Below are positions 34,067 to 44,700 of a stretch of 64,000 nucleotides of DNA, piece after piece (the first letter of the stretch is position 1; every line of letters begins with the position of its first letter). The DNA is taken from assembly GCA_032358165.1 (NCBI GenBank), contig JAALGY010000057.1, positions 2,852,001 through 2,916,000 on the forward strand, read 5' to 3'. The stretch is from Diplosphaera chodatii. Taxonomy: Eukaryota; Chlorophyta; Trebouxiophyceae; Prasiolales; Stichococcaceae. Position numbers and translations under genes: made by a program. The notes below the pieces were generated by a model. It made no database searches, was not told the DNA's origin, and saw only the letters and a list, made by a program, of their open reading frames with translations.

Positions 34067-36673
34067 TCATGAGCTCGGCTCGTAGATCAGCGTCTGCGTT
34101 GCCTGCCACGCCGCGTCGGCACCGGGCTTCACCACTACAGGGCCGCTGGGCGCCACCGCCGCCTCCACACACACCATCTCCTGTTGCGACAACAGATGCA
34201 GCTAAGTCATGTACTCTTCATGTAGATTGCAAGTTCCGAAGTCCTGCACATGCTGTTCACCAGGATGTCGACCGCCTTGCATGCGTCATGCTGACTGCAG
34301 CCTGAGCCGACCCTTTGCTGCAAAGCATTGCTGCGGGAGAATTCGGCACATACTTTAGGCGGCACAGCCCTGCCTGCTGAAGCCAGATCAGCACCATTGC
34401 ACGCAACTGCATCACCCACCCATCAGCAAAGTCTGCACCTGGTACTCCTCGTCACCAAAGTCGCCAGTCGCCTTGGCCTTTTCGATCCAGGGGTTCCAGA
34501 CCACAGCGTCCGGCCAGCCCTGCCGCCGCACCGTCACTGAGTGGCCCCGCGCCCCGTCCACGACCTGCATGCACGATACACCCTGCTGAGCAGGTTTTGT
34601 AAGCTACATGTGCTGAGATGGCAAGCCGGCCTTGCAAAAACACGTGATGGCAGGTGTGCCGGACCAGCTCTGGCAATGCTGATCAACGATCATGATGGGG
34701 CAACAGAAAAGCAGCGAGCTGCATGACTTCGTGCGCCAAGCGGGTCACCAGCAAAGCAGCAAGCTGCAGCATGGACAACCTGCAGCCTGCAGCCTGCCAG
34801 CAAGACGCTTGGCGCACAATGCACTCGAGGTGCCATGAAATGTGACGAGAGGTTTGCAACTCGAACATGTTTACAAGATGGCAATTCTGGTCTTCAGAAA
34901 GCATGGTTGTCTGGTGTGTTGGCATCACCTTGATGTCTGCTGGGGCTTCCACATAGATGCGGTCCACCTCGCGGTCGAACGTGAGCGAGCCCGCGGGCTG
35001 CGACTTGCGGCTGCGGCCGTCCAGGTTGTCTAGGTACGGCCGCTCCCCTAGGTTCTCCACGGCGACCTGCGCCCGGGTGCGAAAGGTTGTCATTTTGAGA
35101 GATGAGGCAGCTTGCCTGATGTACAGCCTGTTGCTGCGATTTCATGGTGAGCGTGCTGTTAACACATCCTCGCTGCTCAGTACTGCGAGAGAGACGGCGT
35201 GCTGCTGAGGTGCTGAGACGGCACAGTTGACACTGCAGGCTGCCACGCAACATCCCGCCCGTGCTGCGCAGCCAGGAATGCTGGCGGGGTGGCTGCCCAC
35301 CTGCGCGATGTCGCCGACGCGGAAGTAGGAGTGCAGCGCCGCCGTGAAGCTCAGGTCCCGCTCACCCGAGTTCACCACCCGCACCTCCTGACACAGCTCA
35401 GAGTCCCGCACCGTCACCTGCGCAGCAGGAAGTTTGCATCAGTTCGACCTTGCATCACTCTGATTTAGTTTGACGGCATGCCCCCTGGTCACCAGCCACG
35501 CTCCCGGCTGCAGCGGCACGGATGCACAGCGCCACCTCCGCCGCTCGGCACCAGGAGTCTCCGCGCATCTGTGACACCTCCATCAGCCGTGACGCCATCT
35601 CCCTGACAGCATCACGTCTTCGCGCATGGGACGCTGCGCCTTGGAGTTCGACTTGGGGGGCACCACGCTGGGGCATGTTAGCAGCCCACAGAATAGCAAG
35701 TGTCAATTGTGCAGCGTCCCTTGAGCCAGAGCGCACCGTTACTTGCAGCTCGAAGGCGGGCGGCCACTCCGCCGGCGCGTCCTTCGGCGGCCGCAGCGAC
35801 AGCGTGGCCGAGTCCGCGGTGGCGTCCAGCAGCTGGAACGCCGTGTTGCGTGCGAAGCCGTGGCTCTGCAAGCGTGTCACATTGTCATTGATACCTGCTG
35901 CCAGTTGGGCGAGCATTCGGCACGATGGCTGCTCAGGTCAGCTCTCTGCATCGTAAACCTTCGCTGATGCTCGTAGCTACTGTTGCTGCCAACACTTGTT
36001 CATCTGCAATGAAACCAATCCTGCACGGCAAGTCGTGGTGCCCACCTGCAGCTGCCCGAAGTCGCTGAACTGCGGCCAGCACACCGGGATGCCGCCCCTG
36101 CGGCATGCAACGGGGTACGTTGAGACGACGTGCCCACAGAGATCTCACGCGCCATGCAGCCGTCAGCAACATGCACTAAGGTGCAGGGACGTCTGCGAAC
36201 CTGATGGCCTTGGGCGGCTTGAACACCGCCTGTTTGCTGACGAAGATCAGCTCCTGCAGACACAGCACGTGCAGAGGGTTGCGCTTGTATTGAGCTCATG
36301 AGCGATCAGATAGATTAGGAACGCAACGACAACGGAAGCTCTGACTACCCACAGCGTCATTGCAATTCCACAAGATGGTGCGGCACCTTGCCGTCGACGG
36401 TCCAGGATGTGACATGCGCGCCGTACAGGTACACCTCCGCCGTGCTGCCCTGCAGCACATTGGCAGTATACATGCACGTTGAACATGTGCCTACATCTGA
36501 GTCATGCTGCGTCGTGCACTGCACCTCAAATGACACTCATCACGAAGCTGGATCGGAGAGCTTGAGCATGATAGTTTGTTTACTGCAAATTATAGCGTGC
36601 TCAGAACCGGTACCTTTGGACTGCGCAGCACCACCTTCTGCATGCCGCCATTGCCCTCAACAGGCTCTGGCAT
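34067..36673 (-). CDS. Glucose-6-phosphate 1-epimerase (hexose-6-phosphate mutarotase)
   Basis: Interconverts alpha and beta anomers of hexose 6-phosphates. Nine exons: 36673-36614, 36449-36387, 36253-36201, 36097-36046, 35865-35743, 35417-35301, 35066-34929, 34564-34439 and 34180-34067, giving 281 aa, a normal length. Landmarks: MQKVVLRSPKGSTAEVYLYGAHVTSW, IRGGIPVCWPQFSDFG, SHGFARNTAF (catalytic His), LHSYFRVGDI, VVWNPWIEKA (the Glu is the probable catalytic base by analogy with yeast YMR099c) and EMVCVEAAV near the end. The ATG at 36673 sits in a good context (GCCGCCATGCC), and the compact N-terminus argues for a cytosolic enzyme. Its promoter is shared with the divergent CAP gene. Confidence 0.95.
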
Positions 36674-37154
36674 GGCGGCAATGTGCCAGGTGCTGTCAGA
36701 TCACTCTGGATGCTGCTTGTCACTACGCAGCACCACAAGTAGCAGCTGCGGTGGCACCTTGTAGCAGATAATACGTAACTGCTCGTCGATGTTTGTCAAT
36801 TCAGCATTGCACATGTGATATGTGATCGCAACATTTGATGACTTTTGCGAGCAGCGGCGGCATCAGCGGCGGTGGGGCCGCTCCAAGGAATGCTTATCAC
36901 TTTCTGTTCACAACTTGCAGCTCCGTGCGATCGACCGCCTTGCCTGTCCTGCAGGCTTCAACACTCGGCGTAGTGATTGGTTGGTATTGCGTAGGGCACG
37001 ATCGCATCTGGTGACTTTGACCCCACATTGCAATGTGAGGGCCCGACTTGCCCTGGGCTGGTCTGACTGCAGCCTATCGGGCTCTTGAGGTAAGCGGCTG
37101 TTGCAACACTTTGCGACATGATCTTTGGTATATATGTTCCAGCAGGTATATAGC
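36674..37154. promoter_or_regulatory. Putative bidirectional promoter, epimerase and CAP protein genes
   Basis: 481 bp separate the two divergent starts. No recognisable motif was found. Confidence 0.45.
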
Positions 37155-38579
37155 ATGGGCTGCTTACTCGCATGGTTGTTCATTGTTGCGGGCCTGCTGG
37201 TCTCTCACAACGCCGTGATGCCTGCCATAGCAGTGCAGGGCATCCATGGCGGATCGCACCCGCGGGCGGCACTGGCTGCGCAGGATCAGAGGCCCATGCT
37301 GAGGCAGATGCTGCAGGATGACCCCTTGCCATCGCCGCCGCCACCTCCGCCGCCACCACCGCCCCCGGAAGCCACCAATTCCTGCTGCAACAGTGGGCTG
37401 CTGCCACCGCCAGTGCCGCCACTGGCGCCGCAGCAGGGTCCCGTGGCAGGGGCCTCTCCTGGCGTGCCGCCCGCACAGCAAAGCGCAGAGCAACAGCCTG
37501 CGGTGGCGTTGCCACAGTCCCCACCACCAACATCTGCAGCGTCGTCAGCAGTCTCCGGCAGCATGGACGACATCGACGGCCTGGTGCTGCGGCTGCACAA
37601 CGGCGCACGCGCGCAACACCAGAACAAGCCGCCGCTCAGCTGGAGCACCGAGCTGCAAGCAGGCGCACGCAGCTGGGCGCAGCGCTGCCACTTCCAGGTG
37701 ACGGTTTTGTCGGGTGCTGGCCGAGACTGCTGAACTGCTGGTTGAGTAGTCTCTGGATCTGACTGCCCCTGCTGTGTCTTGGATCACATACGTACACCAA
37801 ACTGACAGTCTGCACCGTGGCGCATGCCTATGAATGAAGCGCTGTGTGCTGCCGCAGCATTCTGGCATGCCAGGCGTCGGCGAGAATCTGTATGAGGCGG
37901 CCAACTTTCCTGCCGACACCGCGCCAGGGCGCCAGGTCGGTTGCGTATAGCATGGCACCACATGCGCCCTGCATGTGCAGTGTCTTGCCTGTCAGTATGA
38001 CAGGTAAGGAGACAGGTGCACAGCATCTTCCGCAGCTGCATATGGTCAACCGCTTGGTACTCATTGCAAATGCACCAGCATGGTGCAGCCCTTGACATCG
38101 ACCAGCATGCAATGTGCAGGATGGCTGGCAAAAGGCAATGGCGGCGTGGGTGGATGATGAGGCTCCCAACTATGACTACGCCGCGCCGTCATACGGTGAC
38201 GCAGTTGGTCACTTCACACAGGCAAGATGCGCACGCCCACGCGAGGTTGAGAGTGAGCATGACTTGCACAGACTCTTGCTCCTTCACATCAGTGAACCAT
38301 GTAAAGCGTTTACCAGCAAGATGGAGCCACAGACAAGTCAAGCCCAGTTGATGAAGACTGTTCCAAATCTGCCGACAGCAGGTCGTCTGGGCAGCAACAA
38401 CAGCGGTGGGCTGCGCCCGGGCGGACGACGGCTGCGCGGCAGCCGCCGGCCTCGCTGCGGGGTGGGCGAGGGCTCTGTATGTGTGCAGATACGCGCCTCC
38501 GGGCAACGTCCAGAGCGCCGAGGAGTACGCCGCCAACGTGCGCCCGCTGGTGGCTCTGCAGTCGGACAGCAGCGGCTGA
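37155..38579 (+). CDS. Secreted CAP-domain (SCP/PR-1-like) protein
   Basis: Four exons: 37155-37697, 37858-37935, 38120-38221 and 38382-38579, giving 306 aa. Residues 1 to about 26 are a signal peptide; an in-frame ATG 21 nt upstream is an alternative start. Residues about 55-135 are Pro-rich with a run of Pro, like wall-associated algal proteins. The CAP domain follows: LVLRLHNGARAQHQ, LSWSTELQAGARSWAQRC, GVGENLYEAANF, then HFTQVVWAATTAVGCA (CAP1 motif) and YVCRYAPPGN (CAP2 motif). Conserved His and Glu of the CAP cavity are present. Intron 3 uses a GC donor (CAG|GCAAGA). Likely extracellular, attached to or secreted into the wall; the molecular function of CAP proteins is variable, so none is assigned. 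Confidence 0.93.
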
Positions 38580-39512
38580 TGAATAAAGGAATCGTCAAGC
38601 AGTCCCGCCTGACACTTGTTCAAGCATGAGCCGGCCCATTGTTTCAAGAGGCCGGTGCTCTTGGTGGCAGCATCAGCGACTGACCGCATGGCATCAGAGT
38701 ACTGTGGAGCTGTGGACTGTCGCAAGGGACTGTGTACTGCCTGAACCGGCACGCATGTTTTCCTTTGGTCTGGTGCAAGTCTATTGCAGCTGCTTTTCAC
38801 ACATAGGATTCGTATTGCACTTATGTAAGCGTGTGCAGCACCAGATCAGTGTCATACCCGACCCCGCATGCAATACGGTAGTTCGATGAAGTCATCAGTG
38901 ACCATATCTCAACTTCTGTCAGGCACCAGCCCCACAACCAATGATCACGGCAAGAAATGGAACAACATCGCAGTGCATGAAAGATGCACACCAAAAGCGT
39001 GGTGGCGCCAGCACAGCATCGCACTTCAGTTCATCAAGGTTCATACTGTGGCTGCACGAGATCGATTGCACAGGCTACTCTTTTCATGGCGCTCCTGCTG
39101 CTAACCTCCACCAGCACTGTCAACCTACACCCTACCTGGTGCGCGGCATCAAAGGAGCAACCCACTGCATGTGTCTGCACGGCCACCGCACCTACCGTCC
39201 TGTGTCTCCGCTGCTACTCTACTGGGCTATGGCTGCTGCGCCCATGTCGTTGCTGCCTGGCATCTGCTGGGTCAGTTCACGCTGCTGCAACATGACAGTG
39301 AATTTCACTGCTGAATGGCGGGGTCATACCGCCAGCTGCGCTGACACCACATGCCAGAAGGCGCTAGCTGGCCAAACCACTGCTGAAGACTGATCACGCT
39401 GCTATGCATGTCTCACAGAATGCCCGCGCTGCACTGCCGATCGCAGATCCTGAGCTGAAGTGCACATCCGTTGTGCCTATGTTCTGTGGGTCGGTGGTTG
39501 ACTGAATGTCGG
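38580..39512. other. Convergent intergenic region
   Basis: Holds the 3' ends of the CAP gene and the convergent metalloprotease gene. I see no gene or repeat. Confidence 0.5.
38824..38828 (+). terminator. Possible TGTAA polyadenylation signal for CAP gene
   Basis: TGTAA 245 nt after the CAP stop codon. Confidence 0.4.
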
Positions 39513-40667
39513 TCATGCTGCGGCGACGACCTGAGTGTCTGCGCCGCAGGTGCATATACAGTAGCCCTCTGTGTAGCACTTGTAGCTGGAGCAGCCTGCT
39601 GGTGTGCCTCCTGCCGGCTTGTTGCTGGGCGCGAGGCGTCCATTGTTGTTGCCCTGGCGCCCATATCCGGTGCCGCTGGCGCGGTAGCGGGTGTACATCG
39701 ACCGCATCCGCGTGATCTGCCCCTTGCTGAACCTGAACCGGCACTGGTCCACCGAGTAGTCCATGAAGTTGTCCACGGGGTCATATACCGGCCTGGCGCC
39801 CTTGGCCTCCGAGCACGAGTTCCTCTTTTTTGTAGCGGAGCAGCCGCCGAAGTTGGCGGTCTTCTCTGACGGCGTGTCGTTCACATAGTCGCCGGGCCCG
39901 ACGCAGCCACCCAGGTTGCGCCCTGACGTGGTGTACGAAGGGTTGAAGGTGTGCAGCAGCCCCAGCCAGTGGCCCACCTCGTGCACCAGCGTCTTGCCCG
40001 TGCTGTAGTAGCGTAGGGGGCCGCCGGGCATCGTGTCATACGCGATCACAACGCCATCCAGTGCTGAGGGGATGTAGCGGAAGGAGTCTGGCGTGAAGGA
40101 CCACCCTCCCAGCGAGGGGTCGCACTGCCCAGTGTAAATGTTCAGCGTCGTCAGGCCGCCCTTCTTGACCTTGTGCTTCGCCGCCTGCTCCACGGCATCG
40201 CCCGGGCACATGCGGAACCAGCTCCGGTTCGTGTAGTACTGCACCTTGCCCACTCTGAACACGAACTTCGCCGGTGCAAAGTATTTGTTGAGATTCTTCA
40301 TCTGGGCTGTCACCCATGCCTTTGGCACATTGCCGGCTGACACTGCGCCGCTAGCCCTGAAGATGTGCCAGTAGACGTTGACGACTATGGTCTTCGCCAC
40401 AGCCGTTGTGCGCTGATTGGCGCCCGCCGCCGCCAGCCGCTGGTCGAACAGCCGCAGGTCCGCCTGGCTGGCGTCCTGCTGGGCCCGCGGAAGCGCGCGC
40501 TGCCCACAGGCCAGGGCTGTATGGCTGGGGGGTGTGGCAAGGGTCGAGCGGCCGTGTGCAGCCGCCGCGGGCAGCTGCGCAACCGCCAGAAGCAGCGCCG
40601 CGGCAGCCGCCACGCGGCACGCCGCCGCGATCCGGCGGGCCGAGTGCCATCGCTCCGCCGCCACCAT
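39513..40667 (-). CDS. Secreted zinc metalloprotease, pappalysin-like family M43
   Basis: A single-exon gene of 384 aa, unlike its intron-rich neighbours. The start at 40667 begins a signal peptide (Ala/Leu-rich core, residues about 12-37); the frame is open further upstream but without a leader. The metzincin signature HEVGHWLGLLHTF gives zinc ligands His229, His233 and His239 and catalytic Glu230, and the Met-turn is in DNFMDYSVDQC. Segments VVNVYWHIF, TLNIYTGQC, GVVIAYDTMPGG and GGCVGPGDYVNDTP are typical of M43B (cytophagalysin or pappalysin-like) enzymes. Paired Cys suggest extracellular folding. A short Cys-rich tail with SSYKCYTEGYCICTC closes the protein. The lack of introns could mean retroposition or lateral acquisition. 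Confidence 0.93.
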   Translation of the reverse strand: MVAAERWHSARRIAAACRVAAAAALLLAVAQLPAAAAHGRSTLATPPSHTALACGQRALPRAQQDASQADLRLFDQRLAAAGANQRTTAVAKTIVVNVYWHIFRASGAVSAGNVPKAWVTAQMKNLNKYFAPAKFVFRVGKVQYYTNRSWFRMCPGDAVEQAAKHKVKKGGLTTLNIYTGQCDPSLGGWSFTPDSFRYIPSALDGVVIAYDTMPGGPLRYYSTGKTLVHEVGHWLGLLHTFNPSYTTSGRNLGGCVGPGDYVNDTPSEKTANFGGCSATKKRNSCSEAKGARPVYDPVDNFMDYSVDQCRFRFSKGQITRMRSMYTRYRASGTGYGRQGNNNGRLAPSNKPAGGTPAGCSSYKCYTEGYCICTCGADTQVVAAA

Positions 40668-41739
40668 GGCTGAAATGCGTCCCCTGCAGAAACTCGACTG
40701 GGTCGTGCGTTGATTGAGGAGCATCAGCTGATGCACGATGAGTGCGGTCCGGTTTGCGGTGTTGGCACGAGCAGGAAACGCCGGTACTTGATGACATGTT
40801 GAGCCATCTGTTACGGTGGCGCGAGCATCGCTGCGTGCAGCGGACAAACCAGCAACGTCATCGGGGACATGCATGGCACGATGGCAGGGGTCATCATGAC
40901 GCGTGGGACCACGTCGAGCGGCCGAAGGAGTAAGCGCACACAACATGATCACATCCGTAGGTTGATGCAATGTGCAGGCCGTACACGCACGCGGGCAATA
41001 GTGGCAGTGCCGGCTGATTCAAACGTGCCCATGTTGTCGGGCCACGCCAGTACACCGTATGGTTGTGACCGCGTTTGTATCCGCGGTGCAACGTACTGCT
41101 CATAATCAGCACCGTGCTGCGGCATGCAACCGTGGTAAGTTGGGCATCAGAGTCCAAGCGTACGCCACGCAGACACGCCACCGAGCGAGTCGAAGTAGTG
41201 GCCATGGGGCACAACACTGCTCCGCAACGGCAGTTGACAGCCATCAGGCTATTCGATGTTCCTGAGAGCACCAAAGCTCTAACATCGATGGCCGGCCCGT
41301 TGATTATTGGCTCACCTGTTTGTGTGTAGCAGCGTTCCGCCTGGTGATGTTATCAGAGTATCTGAAGCTTCCTTGCGTACTGTTGCCTCCTGGAAAACAG
41401 CTCAGCGGCGCAGACTACGGGGCTGTTCTAGATTCGATGAGCTATGCGCGATCCTACCTATAGTGTCTCCGGCGAGCAGCCACCGCGCAAACTGCAAATT
41501 TGTGCGCATTTTGCAATTGGAGACCGGCTGGCGACTACAGTGTACTGCTACGGCGGACGTTCGGCGGTGGTTGCTGGAAGCTTGCATTGGGGCACCTTGA
41601 CATGTGCCTGCATGCAAGCGTGGTACACACCATCGCAGCTCTGCCAGCTTGATCTGCTTGATCTCGTTGGCAGCAGAGCCATATACAGGATTGCTTGCTA
41701 GATGCGCTGATCAGCAATTAGCAACTTTCGGCAGCAAGG
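40668..41739. promoter_or_regulatory. Divergent intergenic region, metalloprotease and NUP205
   Basis: 1.07 kb between divergent starts, expected to contain both promoters. I see no gene or specific motif. Confidence 0.4.
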
Positions 41740-44700
41740 ATGGCCAAGGAGCAATCTCAGTCCTTCCGGGAGCTGCTGGGCTTTGTGGATGCGATCCTGC
41801 TGCCAGACGCCGAAGCGGACGCAGATGAAGTGCAGCGCAGGCTGGGCGACGCTACGCCCGACTTCCTGAACCTGCTGCAGCAGAAGGTGACGCGCCGCTG
41901 CGGTTGCGCATGACCATGCAGTTTCACACGTTCAGAATCCATAAGCGCAATAACGACTTGGGATATCGACACACAAGATATCTGAGAAGACGATGCAGCA
42001 CTGCGACTGACGAGGTGGCCAGATCACGATGATCGATCACTTGAATGCTTTGTTCACGGCAGGCGCCAAATGCGGCGTCACGGCAGCAGGTGCAGTCGCG
42101 CACGCCGCAGCTGCCGCCGCCGCGCGGGCGCATCCAGCTCGACGACGAGCCCGACGTCCGCGAGGTGATGTCGTCCCTCACAAAACTGGTCATGGACTGA
42201 TTCAGCGCGCTTGCTCAGCTTCGAACTTAAGTATGTCATGAGAGCCGCCGCGGGTGCTCAGCAAGCCTTGCTTCCTCAGGTGCTGCTGATGAGCGATGAG
42301 CTGAAGGTGGACGAGATGGACTGCCTGCTGTGCCTGCTGGTCGGCCATGAGGAGGTGCGCAGCTTCACCATTGTCAACTGGAAGCATTTTGGTGTTTCCA
42401 TGTGTTGACACCGTCTCATTCGTCCTACGAGGACAAATGGCGGTTTGCACTCACTGCCGGAGATACTGAGCAGCAGTCGGAACCGTTCTACTGCCCTGCA
42501 AGCCCTATCAACGACTGGCAAAGGTCCCCAGCGCTTGCTGCTCATCCTTTGTAGAGGGGCGAGGTGTCGGCGGAAGTAGCGGCGGGCGTGTACTTCCTGG
42601 AGCGCCGCGCGCTGCTGGCGGCGCTGCGGCGGCTGCTGCAGGCCGCGGCGGCGGCGCCGGCGGCGGACGCGGCGACGCAGGAGGTCGCGGAAGCGGTCGC
42701 GGCTTTCGTGGACAATCTGCTGCAGCAGCGGCAGGAGGGGCGGCCGGCGGTCGTCACCCGGCTGATGACCCTGATTCAGGTACACAGCACACCATTCTGG
42801 AACCAACATGCCGCAGGGTGCTTGGCGGTTGCTGCAGTGGCGTCGCCTATCTGTGTAGGCGCTTGATCAGTTGAACCTGGATCAACACGAACACCAAAGT
42901 GCGCTGCGCCAATGTGCGGCTGTGGCGGCCTGGCAGGAGAGTGCAGGTGCGCAGCTGGATCCGAGCAGCCGCCTGCAGACCGTAGTTGACGAGCACGGCG
43001 CCTCGGTCTCGCGGGCGGACGTCGCCGCGCGGGAGCGCACTCTGTTGCTGGAGGTAGGCAGATGTGGTGTCACTGACAGCCACGGGAATGCGAAGCTACT
43101 TTGAACTCTGTGTAGGCGTCGCAGGTTCAGGACACATTCGCAGCGTGTCGGATGACGTGACACGGCAGCAGGGATGGTGTTTGCCTGCGGTCCCCTGCAG
43201 TGCCTGGCGCTGGCGGTGGCGCTGCAGCCGCGCTGCCTGGCGGCGGCCGACGTCGCCACGCTCGCTGACCTGGCGGCAGGACTGGTGGGCCACACCACCT
43301 CCGCCTGCTGTGTGCGTCAGCAGGCTGTCAGGGGCCGGAAGGCAGGTGCTGACCTGGGTCGAGCTCACAGACGCCGTCGCAGCTGCCCGAGGGTGGCTGC
43401 CTGCCGGGACATGCTGCGGCCACGCGCGCAGCGTGTCTTATGGTCATGAAGCCCACCTTCTGGCAGGCTGCCAAGACTTCTATCACACCCCTAGATCCCA
43501 ATAGTGTCGTTCACAACCTGCTGGCCGACGCTCCTTTGCCTACAAGGATGGAAAGGTAGTGACAGCTTGCTCTTCCATCAAACAGCCTCTCCAGATGCTA
43601 CATCTCGCATGAGCAAGAGTATCAATATTCGAATGTCGACTGCTCAGCTCTTGTTGAGCCCAGTTCTGAACCCCTGGCAGGCCGGATCAGCGGCGGCGGC
43701 GCGGGGCGACGTGACGGCGCAGCAGCACGCGTACGTGGCGACCGTCGCGCTGCTGGCGGCGCTGCTGCCGGTGGAGAACGCGGAGGGCGCGGCGATGGAT
43801 GCCGACGAGCGCGCGCTCTCTGAGCTCGCCGGCGACGCCGGGCTGGCCGGGCGGCTGGAGGGGGCGCCGCCCGCAGAGGGGTTGGGGGGCCCTGCGGCAC
43901 CGGCGCGCCTCGCCTGGGGCCTGCTCCTAGCGCAGAGCGGCCCCGAGACCGCGCAAGGTGACTGCCGCCGGTGTATGGGACTGGAATCTGGTCTTTGCAA
44001 TGATGCTGCGAGCCTGCATCAGATGCGCAAGCTATGGTGTGGCTCCTGCCTCCATTATGGCGGCTGTCTGGGACAGCGCCCAGGCTGTGTGCTGAGTGCT
44101 GCGGTTGCCGGCACATGATCAACCACCCTCAAAGCCCTGCCATTCAAAAGCCGCCGCTCCTCTACAGCTAGCTGCTCAGGCCCCTGGCACCTATGGAGAT
44201 CGTCAGAATCTACACTCCGACCCCTATTGCAATCGTGCAGATCGAGCAGCCAAGGCGGTGCGCCAGGCGACGGAGGCGGGGGCCCTGGGGTGGCTGGACG
44301 CCGGGGTTTTGAGATCCGTGGCGTTTGCGGACGACGACGCGGCGCAGCGGGAGCTGTACGCCGCCACCGTCCACCAGCTGCTGATGCTGCTGCTGGACGC
44401 TGCTGCTGGCAGGTGACCTGCTTCCTGCTTCCTGCTGCATGCACCCTTAAGCTGAGGGTCATGATTGCTTGAACTTGACCATGAGTTGCGGCTGGTGCTG
44501 CGTATCAAGTCAGGCAGCGGGGCAGGTGATATAAAGAACAGCGTGGGAGATACTTGATGTAACGTCATCACAGCCCCTGTCCGCCTGGACATGCTATGCT
44601 GTGGTATGATGTCATGGCGCAGAATTTCGAGGTCATAACAGGGTTTTTATACATATGCAGGGACGAGATCGAGGAGCTGATCAGCGTGGCCATGCGGCGG

